Assembly: GCA_964576925.1 (NCBI GenBank)
Contig: CAZNWJ010000014.1
Coordinates: 19,075-83,074, forward strand
DNA: 64,000 bases
DNA from: JADJGC01 sp964576925
GTDB lineage: Bacteria; Zixibacteria; MSB-5A5; CAIYYT01
Direction: 5' to 3'
Shown here in pieces: positions 19,477-27,740 of this stretch (position 1 is the stretch's first letter; each line of letters opens with the position of its first letter). The notes under the pieces were generated by a model. The model was not told where the DNA came from, searched no databases, and saw nothing but the letters and a program-made list of their open reading frames with translations. A program made the position numbers and the translations under genes.

Positions 19477-20120
19477 CGATGACAACCCGAACAATCCTCC
19501 GGAGGATCCAAGTGCTTCTCTTGCTTGATCCGCTGGGCCAGTTCAACCTGGTCAGCCGGGGTTTGATAGTTCATGTTGGTAATCTGGTCGACCGGCCGCA
19601 GGTAGGGGTCCGGATTGCGGTGGCAATCGAGACACCAAGACATACTAAGCGGCTCGGACTGAGTAACGACTTCCATCTGCGCGACATTTCCGTGGCAACT
19701 GATACATGCTACACCCGCATTCAGGTGCACGGCATGGTTGAAATAGGCGTATTGAGGCAACATATGGACGTTGACCCACGGCAGCGGCTGGCCCGTGGCC
19801 CAGCTTTCGCGAACCGGCAGCAGTTTCGGGCTTTGAGGAAGTACCAGCGTGTGGCAGTTCATGCAGGTCTGTGTTGGCGGGACGTTTGCCACTCCCGAGC
19901 GCTCTATATTATTGTGGCAATAGCGGCAGTCCATGCCCAAGTCACCGGCGTGAAGCTTGTGCGAAAAGGGCACCGGCTGGGTCGGTCGGTAACCGACATC
20001 CGTGTACTTGGGAGAGCCATAGTACCAGAGGAAACCAACAACGCCGCAAGCGCCCAAAATGGCCACCGCAAGCGCCACGGCCGGGAGATGGTTAGTCCAT
20101 TTTGGAAAAATCTGCGACAA
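19473..20120 (-). CDS. actA: ACIII subunit ActA, pentaheme cytochrome c
   Basis: A 215-residue protein with an uncleaved N-terminal anchor (about 12-33) and five CXXCH heme sites: CRYCH, CMNCH, CISCH, CLDCH and CSGCH. Five hemes match ActA of alternative complex III, which takes electrons from ActB and passes them to monoheme cytochromes. It is the first gene of the 14.5-kb respiratory operon. A promoter with good -35 and -10 elements lies about 110-140 nt upstream on this strand. Confidence 0.95.
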   Translation of the reverse strand: MSQIFPKWTNHLPAVALAVAILGACGVVGFLWYYGSPKYTDVGYRPTQPVPFSHKLHAGDLGMDCRYCHNNIERSGVANVPPTQTCMNCHTLVLPQSPKLLPVRESWATGQPLPWVNVHMLPQYAYFNHAVHLNAGVACISCHGNVAQMEVVTQSEPLSMSWCLDCHRNPDPYLRPVDQITNMNYQTPADQVELAQRIKQEKHLDPPEDCSGCHR

Positions 20121-20229
20121 ATTTTATCCCAAATTAGTTACTTTTTTCACAAATCGATTGCGCAAAGCTCACGCTGAAGATCGAGAACATCCATGTAAAT
20201 TCTCTATTTTGATCAGCGTGTTGGCGCGG

Positions 20230-20259
20230 ATAATAAAAAAACCGTCCCAACGTGTCAAG
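20230..20259 (-). promoter_or_regulatory. Predicted promoter of the ACIII-caa3 operon
   Basis: On the minus strand TTGACA (20259-20254) and TATTAT (20235-20230) are separated by 18 bp, predicting a start near 20223 and a leader of about 100 nt before actA. No other strong promoter is seen between the genes further down, which overlap or are closely spaced. Confidence 0.5.
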
Positions 20260-20362
20260 CGAAAATCAGCGGCGACGTTCGCCACCGCGAAGATCGATCT
20301 AAGTTAGCCGTCCTCGAAGCGCAAACGACCCTGTGATTACTCCAAGCAAGCATCGCTGCCGG

Positions 20363-21307
20363 TCAAATCAAAGCAAAAACTTTGTCCACGACAAGAGCCG
20401 CGCAAACGGCGAATAAGTAGACAATTGAAAAGCCAAACAACGCGCGAACATCGGAGACAGCGCCGGAACGCCGTGCCCGCAGCACGCGGAGGAGCAAGAA
20501 AATTCCTAATCCAGCAGCCGCAAGAGCGTAGATCCATCCGGCTCCCGCCGCCAGGGGCAGCATGCTGACTGCGAACAATATGACACTATAGATCAGGATC
20601 TGATTGTGCGTCGCACGATCCCCCTTCAGAACCGGAAGCATGGGATAGCCAACCTCGCGATAGTCATCTTTGCAGAAAAGGGCTAACGCCCAGAAGTGTG
20701 GTGGTGTCCAGAAGAAGACGATCAGGAAGATCGCCCAGGGCATTAACTCCATTGTCCCGGTCGCAGCGGTCCATGCTCCGACCGGTGCCATCGCGCCGGC
20801 AGCCCCGCCAATGACGATGTTTTGATATGTGTTCGGTTTCAGGTAAAGCGTGTAGAAAAGGCTGTAGAAAAGAATTGTGGTGAGTGAAAGCAAGGCCGTG
20901 AGCGCATTGAAGAACGTCCAGAAGAGGAGCACGCCAACCAGCCCGATCGAGATCGAGAAGACCAGTGCTTCAGTTGGACGCAAAACACCTTGCGGCAGCG
21001 GCCGGCGTTTCATCGTCCGCTTCATACGCGCATCGACGTCGCGCTCGAAATACTGATTCAACGCATTGGCGCAGCCGCCGGTCAGGTAGAGCCCCAGCAG
21101 TACCAGAATGAAGGAGAGCGGTTGCGAAAGAAAGCTGCCTTCCAGGATGAGAGCGGTTGCACCGGTCACCAGGACCAGGAGCATAATTGTGGGCTTCGTC
21201 AGCTGTAAGTAGGCGCGGAGGCGGTCAACGAGTGCAGATTTTGCTGACGCTGCGAGCGCGAGCGAGTGCGCTGTTACTTGATTCTCAGCAGAAGTTGAAT
21301 TGATCAA
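20363..21307 (-). CDS. ctaB: Protoheme IX farnesyltransferase (heme O synthase)
   Basis: A 314-residue UbiA-family membrane prenyltransferase that attaches a farnesyl group to heme B, the step before heme A synthase (ctaA in the operon downstream). The first Asp-rich motif is visible (NQYFERDVDARMKRT, around residue 88) and the second region reads YREVGYPMLPVLKGD. About nine spans are predicted. The frame opens with a TTG at 21307, and no closer ATG fits the family length. It lies 240 bp upstream of actA with a separate predicted promoter between, so it may be its own unit. Confidence 0.95.
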   Translation of the reverse strand: MINSTSAENQVTAHSLALAASAKSALVDRLRAYLQLTKPTIMLLVLVTGATALILEGSFLSQPLSFILVLLGLYLTGGCANALNQYFERDVDARMKRTMKRRPLPQGVLRPTEALVFSISIGLVGVLLFWTFFNALTALLSLTTILFYSLFYTLYLKPNTYQNIVIGGAAGAMAPVGAWTAATGTMELMPWAIFLIVFFWTPPHFWALALFCKDDYREVGYPMLPVLKGDRATHNQILIYSVILFAVSMLPLAAGAGWIYALAAAGLGIFLLLRVLRARRSGAVSDVRALFGFSIVYLFAVCAALVVDKVFALI

Positions 21308-21523
21308 CGAATGTTCCCGATCCAGCAGTTAACTCATCCCCCAACGGCTCGTCAATGTATACGCAACGAGTGCGATTTCCAAGAAAAAGTCTGTCAAAAA
21401 ATATCAGATAGTCGATTAAATAAGTCTAAATAAGTGATGATTGCAGAAGCCAGAAACGAGTTGTGGTTCAGGAAACAACTGGCATATTGATTTCCGGAAA
21501 AAATGCCGATCAAGGAGTGTAGA

Positions 21524-22150
21524 ATGAAAACCTGGTCTATTCGCAATTTCGTCGCGGTTGGAATGATCGCGCTTTTCGGGTTGAGTCAGGCCGCGACTGC
21601 CGACGTCGGTGTCCGGGGCGGCTTAGTCAAACCTCAAGGAGACATCAAGTCACTGGCCAAGTCCGGCTGGCGCGCAGAGGTGACCGCTGACCTCAACTTC
21701 TTCCGCATGCCGTTTCTCTCCACCGTGGTGAGCGTGGGCGCCATGGATTTTGGCAAGAAAAAAACAGAGTACACCTCCGGCGAGCAGACCTACACGCAGG
21801 AATCACATATCGCCCTGACCGGTGGGGGAATCGGTTTACGCGTGGCGCCACCAACGCTTGCGATCAAGCCGTACGCAGAGGCGCTGATTCGGCTGGCATC
21901 GATTGAGCAGGAGTTCAAGGACGGGGCGGATTTCTCCAGCCTGGAATCGAAAACTAAATTCGGCTACCAAGTCAATGCCGGTGTAAAATTCCCCATGATG
22001 CCCAAGGTGGCATTCGAAGTTGGCGGCAGTTATGTGTCGTTCGCCAAGAACAACTATTTTGACAGGACATCGGGCACACTTCAGGAACGTGAGCTCGAAC
22101 TCAAGGCGTATAGCATCTACGCCGGAATCAGCCTCGGATTAGGACTATGA
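21524..22150 (+). CDS. Outer-membrane beta-barrel protein
   Basis: A 208-residue protein: signal peptide (about 1-26, ending ...SQAATA), then alternating hydrophobic/polar strands with Gly and aromatic girdles and a C-terminal strand ending SIYAGISLGLGL. This is typical of small OmpA-like or porin-type barrels. The start is the ATG at 21524, 6 nt after AAGGAG (21512-21517); a longer in-frame reading to 21503 lacks a ribosome-binding site. Function unknown. It overlaps the next lipoprotein gene by ATGA, so the two are probably an envelope pair. Confidence 0.8.
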   Translation: MKTWSIRNFVAVGMIALFGLSQAATADVGVRGGLVKPQGDIKSLAKSGWRAEVTADLNFFRMPFLSTVVSVGAMDFGKKKTEYTSGEQTYTQESHIALTGGGIGLRVAPPTLAIKPYAEALIRLASIEQEFKDGADFSSLESKTKFGYQVNAGVKFPMMPKVAFEVGGSYVSFAKNNYFDRTSGTLQERELELKAYSIYAGISLGLGL

Positions 22151-23226
22151 CGTTGTCGCGCCCAATGCTTGCTCTATCAGTGCTCACCGCAGCCTTACTG
22201 CTGACCGCAATCCAAATCGGCTGTTCCAAGCAGCCGGAGTCGAAAAAGCCGGCAGCCGCGGTACCGCAGGGCGGGCTATCGGGAACCGGCCCGATCTCCG
22301 ATTCAGCGAGGAATCCGTTGAATGCGCTGCCGCCGAAGTACGATTATCACTACATTCTCGACGAGCGCAGCAATACTGTATTCGGAATCGATCTTAACAC
22401 CAACAAGGTCGCTGCTCGATTGCTACGCGAAGAGGCAATCGTTGCGGTGCAGTTCGATCCGGCACGAAATTGGCTGTACGAAGCGGTCGATAAGCCAGCG
22501 GGTGGCGTGAATATCTTCGATGTCAAGGCCGGCCGCTATCTGCAGAAGTTTCGGTTTCCCGATCCGCCGGCGGCGCTGTTCTATCATCCCATCCAGCAGC
22601 GCCTTTACGTGGTTTCACGCGACTCGAGCACGTTCCGCGTTTTTCATCCCGACTCAATGAAGTTCACGCTCAAATTGGGGTTGAATATCCAGAACAAGTA
22701 CCCGATCGAGCCGCTGACGCTCGGACCGGGCCCCGCCGGCAAGTTGATAACGGCCAACGGCAAACCGGGGAGCGTCACACAGATCTTCACCGAAAACAAC
22801 TTCATGTATCAGACAGTTGTGATCCATGATGCGGTTGCGATCGACCAGGCCTTTTTCTCGCTCGACGGCAATTCGTCGTATAGTTGCGACACGGAACATG
22901 GATCGGTCTATCGCGTTGAGTTCGGTTCGGGCAAGGTCCTGGGGGAACTGCATGGGCTTAATCGTCCCCGATTCATTCAATTGGAAATCAGCTCCAACAC
23001 GGTGGTCGTCGCGCTCGGGAAGGCCGAACTTCTGATGATGAATGCCGACACCTTTCGGGAAACCGGCCGGGTTGACCTGAGTCCTTATGGAGACGATGTC
23101 CTGCGCCTTGAGATCCCGCCCAAGGCCAATTTTGCCGAAGTCCTGATGGACTATAAGGGTGTCACGCGCTGGATCCGTTTTGATCTGCAGACCTGGGAAA
23201 CATTGCGGCTCGTCGAATTGATCTGA
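22147..23226 (+). CDS. Probable lipoprotein with beta-propeller-like repeats
   Basis: A 359-residue protein with a signal peptide and a candidate lipidation Cys about residue 26 (IQIGC, an imperfect lipobox), a Pro/Ala linker, then repeats of strands with recurring hydrophobic-aromatic blocks (VFGIDLNTNKVAARLL, YLQKFRFPDPPAALFYHP). These resemble the surface-layer/YncE-type seven-bladed propeller. Coupled by a 4-bp overlap to the barrel protein upstream. Exact role unknown; it is probably an outer-membrane-attached binding or scaffold protein. It ends 8 bp from the convergent two-component operon. Confidence 0.65.
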   Translation: MTLSRPMLALSVLTAALLLTAIQIGCSKQPESKKPAAAVPQGGLSGTGPISDSARNPLNALPPKYDYHYILDERSNTVFGIDLNTNKVAARLLREEAIVAVQFDPARNWLYEAVDKPAGGVNIFDVKAGRYLQKFRFPDPPAALFYHPIQQRLYVVSRDSSTFRVFHPDSMKFTLKLGLNIQNKYPIEPLTLGPGPAGKLITANGKPGSVTQIFTENNFMYQTVVIHDAVAIDQAFFSLDGNSSYSCDTEHGSVYRVEFGSGKVLGELHGLNRPRFIQLEISSNTVVVALGKAELLMMNADTFRETGRVDLSPYGDDVLRLEIPPKANFAEVLMDYKGVTRWIRFDLQTWETLRLVELI

Positions 23227-23233
23227 TCTCAAG

Positions 23234-24397
23234 TCAGTCGTCGATTGCCACTGCTTCGGTCTCTCTGACCGCGCCAGCGGAATCGTGCCGGCGCCGCTGC
23301 AACTCGTTGTCCCGCGGCAGAGAAATGCGGAATGTCGTTCCCTCTCCCGTTTGAGAGGTGAAACTCACCGCTCCACCGTGCGCCTCGACGATGCTCTTTA
23401 CAATCGCCAGCCCCAATCCCGTCCCCAAGCGCTTGCCGGCGGTAGTGAATGGCTCGAAGAGCGATTCGCGGACAGCCTCGGGTATCCCCTGACCGGAATC
23501 CTGAATCTCTATCGTAGTCTCATGTTCGCCGAGCTGCAGTCGGATGCGAATCTCACCGCCATGCGGCATGGCATCAACGGCGTTGGTCAGCAAGTTGACC
23601 ATGGCACGCCAGATACGGTCACGATCGACCGCCATGATTGGGGAAGCCAACTCGGTTGTCCATTTCGAGTAGCGCAGGGCGATGCGGTCGGACATCAGCG
23701 GCTGGTTGTAGGTTTCGACGAGTTCCTGACAAAGGTGGTCCACGTTGGTTGGTGACAGGTTCAGATGGCAGTCGCCGGCCGAGAAGTAGAGGATTTCCTG
23801 ACTCATGGTGAAGAGCATCTTGACATACTTGACGATGTCGTCGAGGAACCTGGCGCGCTCTTCGGGTTCAATTCCTTCGCTTTTAAGGAACTCCGCGCAG
23901 CTCATGATGATTTGCATCGGCTGTTTAAAATCGTGCATGATGGTTGCGGCAACGGCACCGACATAGCGCAGGCGCTCGCTGAGTTTCAGTTGTTCTTCCA
24001 GGCGGCGGTGCTCGGTTCGCAAGCGTGCCTCGCGCAGTTCGCGTTTGACGGCCTGTGCGAAGCGGGTCAAATTATTCTTCATGATATAATCATGGGCGCC
24101 GGCTTTCATGGTTTCGACGGCCGTGTCTTCGCCGATTCGGCCCGAGACAACGATGAAGGGAATATCGAGGCCGCTGGCTTTCCAGACTTCCAGGGCATGC
24201 CGACCGCTGAAATTCGGCAATGCGTAGTCAGCGATGATCAAGTCCCAGCTCTCTTCGCGTAGAGCTTTCGCCATCGATTCGGAGCGATCCACAACGCGAA
24301 TGATCGGCTCAAAACCGCTGCTGCGCAGTTCTCGCGTAAGCAACAGGGCGTCCTCTTCAGCATCCTCTACCAAGAGCACTCGAATCGGCTCATTCAT
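23234..24397 (-). CDS. Hybrid response regulator-histidine kinase
   Basis: A 387-residue cytoplasmic protein. Receiver domain at about 5-120 with the phospho-acceptor D57 and acidic pocket E11-D12. A coiled-coil linker leads to a HisKA-type helix with H155 (MHDFKQP), and an HATPase domain (about 270-375) has N-box NLLTNAVDAMPHGG and G-boxes DSGQGIP and GLGLAI. The receiver-first order is typical of kinases that pick up phosphate from a separate receiver or listen to another kinase. Last gene of the three-gene phosphorelay operon; it starts in an ATGA overlap with the single-receiver gene. Confidence 0.92.
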   Translation of the reverse strand: MNEPIRVLLVEDAEEDALLLTRELRSSGFEPIIRVVDRSESMAKALREESWDLIIADYALPNFSGRHALEVWKASGLDIPFIVVSGRIGEDTAVETMKAGAHDYIMKNNLTRFAQAVKRELREARLRTEHRRLEEQLKLSERLRYVGAVAATIMHDFKQPMQIIMSCAEFLKSEGIEPEERARFLDDIVKYVKMLFTMSQEILYFSAGDCHLNLSPTNVDHLCQELVETYNQPLMSDRIALRYSKWTTELASPIMAVDRDRIWRAMVNLLTNAVDAMPHGGEIRIRLQLGEHETTIEIQDSGQGIPEAVRESLFEPFTTAGKRLGTGLGLAIVKSIVEAHGGAVSFTSQTGEGTTFRISLPRDNELQRRRHDSAGAVRETEAVAIDD

Positions 24398-24840
24398 GGC
24401 GTGACCCTCCTGGGCGGGGCGGCTTCGTTGAGCAGGAGCCAGTAGACGCCGAGTTGACGGACCGCTTCGATGAACTGAGCAAAATCCACCGGTTTGCGAA
24501 TGTAGCTGTTGGCGCCGAGAGCGTAGCCGGCAGCAATGTCCTGGTCTTCCCGGGAGGATGTCAGGATCACGACCGGCAGCAGTTTCGTTCGCTCATCGCC
24601 GCGAATACGGCGAAGAACCTCCAAGCCGTCAATTTTGGGCAGCTTCAGATCGAGCAACACGAGTTGCGGCAATCGGTAGGCGCCAGTCGCAGTTGATTCG
24701 GAGAAGAGGTAGTCGAGTGCTTCAACCCCGTCGCGCGCCACGGCGATCTCATTGCGGATATTGTTCTTCTTGAGCGCACGCAGAGTCAATTCGGCGTCGT
24801 CGGGATTGTCCTCGACCAGCAGAATCGTCGTGGAATGCAT
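24394..24840 (-). CDS. Single-domain response regulator (Rcp1-like)
   Basis: A 148-residue stand-alone receiver. E10, D11 and D64 form the acidic pocket and phospho-acceptor (LLDLKLPKIDG), Thr/Ser and Lys follow at VILTSSRED and IRKPVDF. It has no output domain, so it probably shuttles phosphate between the sensor kinase (next gene upstream) and the hybrid kinase downstream. Its first 92 bp lie inside the 3' end of the sensor gene in another frame. The N-terminal strand TTILLVEDNPDD is essential to the fold, so the overlap is genuine. Confidence 0.93.
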   Translation of the reverse strand: MHSTTILLVEDNPDDAELTLRALKKNNIRNEIAVARDGVEALDYLFSESTATGAYRLPQLVLLDLKLPKIDGLEVLRRIRGDERTKLLPVVILTSSREDQDIAAGYALGANSYIRKPVDFAQFIEAVRQLGVYWLLLNEAAPPRRVTP

Positions 24841-26278
24841 CCGGCTCTCCTTTCACCTCGATTGTGAAGCTGATGATCGCACCCCGGCCCACTTTTCCCT
24901 CCGCCCAAACCTCGCCTCCGTGTCGCTGGATGATCCGACGAACCGTCGCCAGCCCGATGCCGTTGCCTTCAAACTCGTGGGCGGCATGGAGGCGCTGAAA
25001 GGGCTGAAAAAGTTTGCCTGCATAAGTCATGTCAAAACCGGCACCGTTATCAGCAACGAAGTACTCGATGCGATCGGGGCCGTTGCGTCGACCAAAGTGA
25101 ATCGTGGCTGCAGGATTATGGGCTGTGTATTTCCAGGCGTTTTCAAGGAGGTTCTGAAGCGCGGTTCGTAACAGATGCCCATCCCCTTCGGTCGTCATTT
25201 TTTCGTCAATAATTATTCCAACGGCGCGCGCGGGGTCGCGAGTTCGCAATTCAGCGACGATCGAGTGTGCTTCCGCGGTCAAGTTTACGGTTGTGGGATT
25301 GTATTGCCAGCGCGACAAACGCGATAAGGCCAGGAGGTCGTCGATCAACTCCCCCATTCGACGCGCATTGTTGCAGATGCGGTCGAGATAGTCGCGGGCG
25401 GCGTCATCAAGCTGTGCGGCGCAGTCTTCGACTAGTGCCTGGCAGAACCCATCGATTCTGCGCAATGGGGCCCGCAGATCGTGAGACACAGAATAGCTGA
25501 ACGATTCGAGTTCTTCGTTGACGAGGCGTAACTCGGCGGCTTGGCGCTGAATTTGTTGATTCATCCGCTCAATCTGCAGCGCCGCTTCCTTGATATCGGT
25601 CACGTCGACAACCACGCCGTGTGAAGTAAGCTGTTCGCCGTTCGCCCCGCGCAATACCCGACCTTTTCCTACACACCAATGAGTGCGCCCGCCGCGGTCG
25701 ACCACGCGGTACTCGACGTCGATGTCGTTGACATTACTCCCGAGATTCTTTTGAAGCTCGATGAGCTTGGCCTGGTCTTCCGGGTGGATTTTGGCAAATA
25801 TCTCTGCGGGGTTAACAGCACGACCAGGCTCGAAGCCATAGAGCGCGCGCAGATTGTCCGAGAGCTCGACCTCGTCGCGGGCCAGATCCTGATACCACAT
25901 CCCAATTGTACCGCACTCCAGTGCCAGTCGCAACTTCTCGCGCCCAATACTCAGTTCTCTCTGCAGGGCTTTTCGTTCGGCAGAATCATTCAGGCTCTCA
26001 CAGATTTGGCATGCCCTTTCGTGCTCGGCAGAGAGCCCGAGAGACCGGGTTGCGGGATAGGGAGTGGGAATCCCAAGGGTCGGCAGAGCTTCGGTTGAGT
26101 CTTTCCGGCGCAGAGAAAAGATTCCCGTGATCAAGAGAGCCTCGGCTGCGACGCCACAGCACAAGACAACTATGGCCAGTGCTCGATCGTCGATGAAGCG
26201 GAATGCGAGGAACGTAATGAGCGCTACGAGACCCGCCAGAACTGAACCGATGCCCCAAGTCGTGATTTCAGTCTTCAT
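24749..26278 (-). CDS. Membrane sensor histidine kinase with PAS domain
   Basis: About 509 residues from the chosen ATG. Two N-terminal spans (about 10-55), a PAS/PAC domain (about 110-240), a coiled coil, a phytochrome-type HisKA helix (SYSVSHDLRAPLRRIDGF) and an HATPase domain (FEGNGIGLATVRRIIQRHGG). A longer frame from a GTG at 26329 would add 17 basic/hydrophobic residues; neither start has a strong ribosome-binding site. The last ~30 residues overlap the following response-regulator gene and are Arg-rich without domain function. The kinase presumably phosphorylates that regulator. Confidence 0.9.
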   Translation of the reverse strand: MKTEITTWGIGSVLAGLVALITFLAFRFIDDRALAIVVLCCGVAAEALLITGIFSLRRKDSTEALPTLGIPTPYPATRSLGLSAEHERACQICESLNDSAERKALQRELSIGREKLRLALECGTIGMWYQDLARDEVELSDNLRALYGFEPGRAVNPAEIFAKIHPEDQAKLIELQKNLGSNVNDIDVEYRVVDRGGRTHWCVGKGRVLRGANGEQLTSHGVVVDVTDIKEAALQIERMNQQIQRQAAELRLVNEELESFSYSVSHDLRAPLRRIDGFCQALVEDCAAQLDDAARDYLDRICNNARRMGELIDDLLALSRLSRWQYNPTTVNLTAEAHSIVAELRTRDPARAVGIIIDEKMTTEGDGHLLRTALQNLLENAWKYTAHNPAATIHFGRRNGPDRIEYFVADNGAGFDMTYAGKLFQPFQRLHAAHEFEGNGIGLATVRRIIQRHGGEVWAEGKVGRGAIISFTIEVKGEPDAFHDDSAGRGQSRRRRIDSACAQEEQYPQ

Positions 26279-26407
26279 TGACAATGCCACCAACCTAGCC
26301 TTCCGTGCCCCGAGCAGTGCAAGTAGCACACAACCTTCTCTTTTTTCTTCGGACAGTCAACAGAAAAATTGATCTACTTAATCTATGTTTGGCTGTTCAG
26401 GTTTTAC

Positions 26408-26436
26408 TTGACCTCGGCTATCGATCCTTTTAATTC
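26408..26436 (+). promoter_or_regulatory. Predicted promoter for a possibly leaderless pth mRNA
   Basis: TTGACC (26408-26413), a 17-bp spacer and TAATTC (26431-26436) end just 5 nt before the pth ATG at 26442. Transcription would start at or within 1-2 nt of the start codon. No Shine-Dalgarno sequence is visible upstream of the ATG, consistent with a leaderless message. Confidence 0.4.
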
Positions 26437-26441
26437 ACGCT

Positions 26442-27005
26442 ATGATCAAGCTTGTCGTTGGACTTGGTAATCCCGGTAAAGGTTATGCATATACTAGGCA
26501 TAACCTGGGATTTCTCGTGCTCGATAGGCTGCTCCAGAAACGACGCGGCAAGTACACTGAAGAGAAGTCTGACTACACCCTGGCCACACTCCGCATCGCA
26601 AGTATGCACATTCGCTTTGCCAAGCCGATGACATATATGAACTTGTCGGGCCGGGCGGTGAAGGCGCTGATGGGGGCGTATAGCGTATTGCCTTCCGAGC
26701 TGCTCGTGGTCACGGACGATTTTGCCATCCCGTTTGAAACGATGCGCCTGCGTCTAGCCGGGTCAGACGGCGGCCACAACGGACTTGCCTCGATTGTGGA
26801 AGCGATCGGTACGGAGGACTTTCCCCGTCTTCGTCTGGGTATCGGCCCGATCCCCCCCAACAAGCCTGCTGAGGAGTTCGTTCTCGAACCCTTCTCGAAA
26901 GAAGAGCTTGACCGGCTCGACGATTTTCTTAAATTGGGCAGCGATTGTCTGGAGGCAGTTTTCTATGAAGGACTGACTCTGGCCATGAACAAGTTTAATA
27001 AGTAG
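26442..27005 (+). CDS. pth: Peptidyl-tRNA hydrolase
   Basis: A 187-residue Pth. Motifs: GLGNPGKGYAYTRHNLGF with the catalytic His (residue 21 area), MTYMNLSGRAV, VVTDDFAIPF (Asp), GGHNGLASI and the FPRLRLGIGP segment. It recycles peptidyl-tRNA released from stalled ribosomes. No ribosome-binding site precedes the ATG (see the promoter entry). It heads the ribosomal-protein cluster rpsF-rpsR-DUF2232-rplI on the same strand. Confidence 0.95.
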   Translation: MIKLVVGLGNPGKGYAYTRHNLGFLVLDRLLQKRRGKYTEEKSDYTLATLRIASMHIRFAKPMTYMNLSGRAVKALMGAYSVLPSELLVVTDDFAIPFETMRLRLAGSDGGHNGLASIVEAIGTEDFPRLRLGIGPIPPNKPAEEFVLEPFSKEELDRLDDFLKLGSDCLEAVFYEGLTLAMNKFNK

Positions 27006-27016
27006 TTCTTTTCCCT

Positions 27017-27064
27017 GCTCCCGGGCGATGCCGGGGAGCCTTAAGTTTTGGTCTCACGAAACTT
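27017..27064 (+). promoter_or_regulatory. Two tandem hairpins in the rpsF leader
   Basis: The 80-nt gap before rpsF folds into GCTCCCGG/CCGGGGAGC (27017-27024 with 27031-27039, 6-nt loop and one bulged G) and AAGTTT/AAACTT (27043-27048 with 27059-27064). An rpsF leader is where the S6:S18 autoregulatory RNA element is found in many bacteria. I cannot confirm the characteristic CCG bulge, so this is only a candidate. Confidence 0.3.
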
Positions 27065-27084
27065 AGTCCAGAGGGAGGTATTCT

Positions 27085-27492
27085 TTGCGACTCTACGAGA
27101 CCACCTTTATTACCGATGCTCAGATGCCGGAGGGCGACATCGAGGCCGAGATCCGCAAGGTCGAGGACTTGATTCGCTCCAACGGCGGCGAGATTGTCGA
27201 GACCCAGCGCTGGGGCGTGCGCCGCTTGGCGTATGATATCCAGAAGAAGCGCCAGGGTTTTTATGCTCATTTCCTCTACAAGGCGGAGCCGGGATTGCCG
27301 GCCCTGGTTGACGCGCAGTTTCGCATCAACGAACGCATCATGCGTCATTTGACCGTGGTGTCCGAGGTTGATCTTGAAGCCCGCGCCCGCGAACTGGCCG
27401 ACGGAGGCTACCGCAGCTCTGCAGTTGCGGATGCACCGGCACCGGCTCAGGAGACCGAACGCCGCAAAACCGAAAGTGAGGAAAGCGAGTAA
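27085..27492 (+). CDS. rpsF: 30S ribosomal protein S6
   Basis: A 135-residue S6 with the family start RLYETTFITDAQ and core segments IVETQRWGVRRLAYDIQKKRQG trimmed to RRLAYDI and NERIMRHLTVVSEVDLEAR. S6 binds S18 and the central domain of 16S rRNA. The start codon is TTG at 27085, 6 nt after GAGGGAGG (27071-27078). The C-terminal tail is Ala/Pro/Glu-rich, as in many S6 proteins. The stop overlaps rpsR by one base. Confidence 0.96.
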   Translation: MRLYETTFITDAQMPEGDIEAEIRKVEDLIRSNGGEIVETQRWGVRRLAYDIQKKRQGFYAHFLYKAEPGLPALVDAQFRINERIMRHLTVVSEVDLEARARELADGGYRSSAVADAPAPAQETERRKTESEESE

Positions 27493-27725
27493 TGGCGGAA
27501 TTCGAAAGAAGACGGCGCAAACCGTGCCGGCTCTGCGAGAACAAAGTCAAGGTCATTGACTACAAGGACGAGCGACTTCTGCGGCGCTTCATACTAGAGC
27601 GCGGTAAGATCGTTCCGCGGCGCGTATCGGGCAATTGTGCGAGGCACCAACGCCTGATCACGACGGCGGTCAAGCGCGCCCGGCAGTTGGCGTTGTTGCC
27701 GTTCGCGGCCGAGACGTATCGTTAA
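27492..27725 (+). CDS. rpsR: 30S ribosomal protein S18
   Basis: A 77-residue S18 with a basic N-terminus and a CRLC...C zinc-type Cys pattern, and the conserved KVIDYKDERLLRRFI and GNCARHQRLITTAVKRAR core (trimmed to KRARQLALLPF at the end). Joined to rpsF by TAATG. In many bacteria ssb lies between rpsF and rpsR; here it does not. Confidence 0.96.
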   Translation: MAEFERRRRKPCRLCENKVKVIDYKDERLLRRFILERGKIVPRRVSGNCARHQRLITTAVKRARQLALLPFAAETYR

Positions 27726-27740
27726 ACGAAGCAAGCGGCC

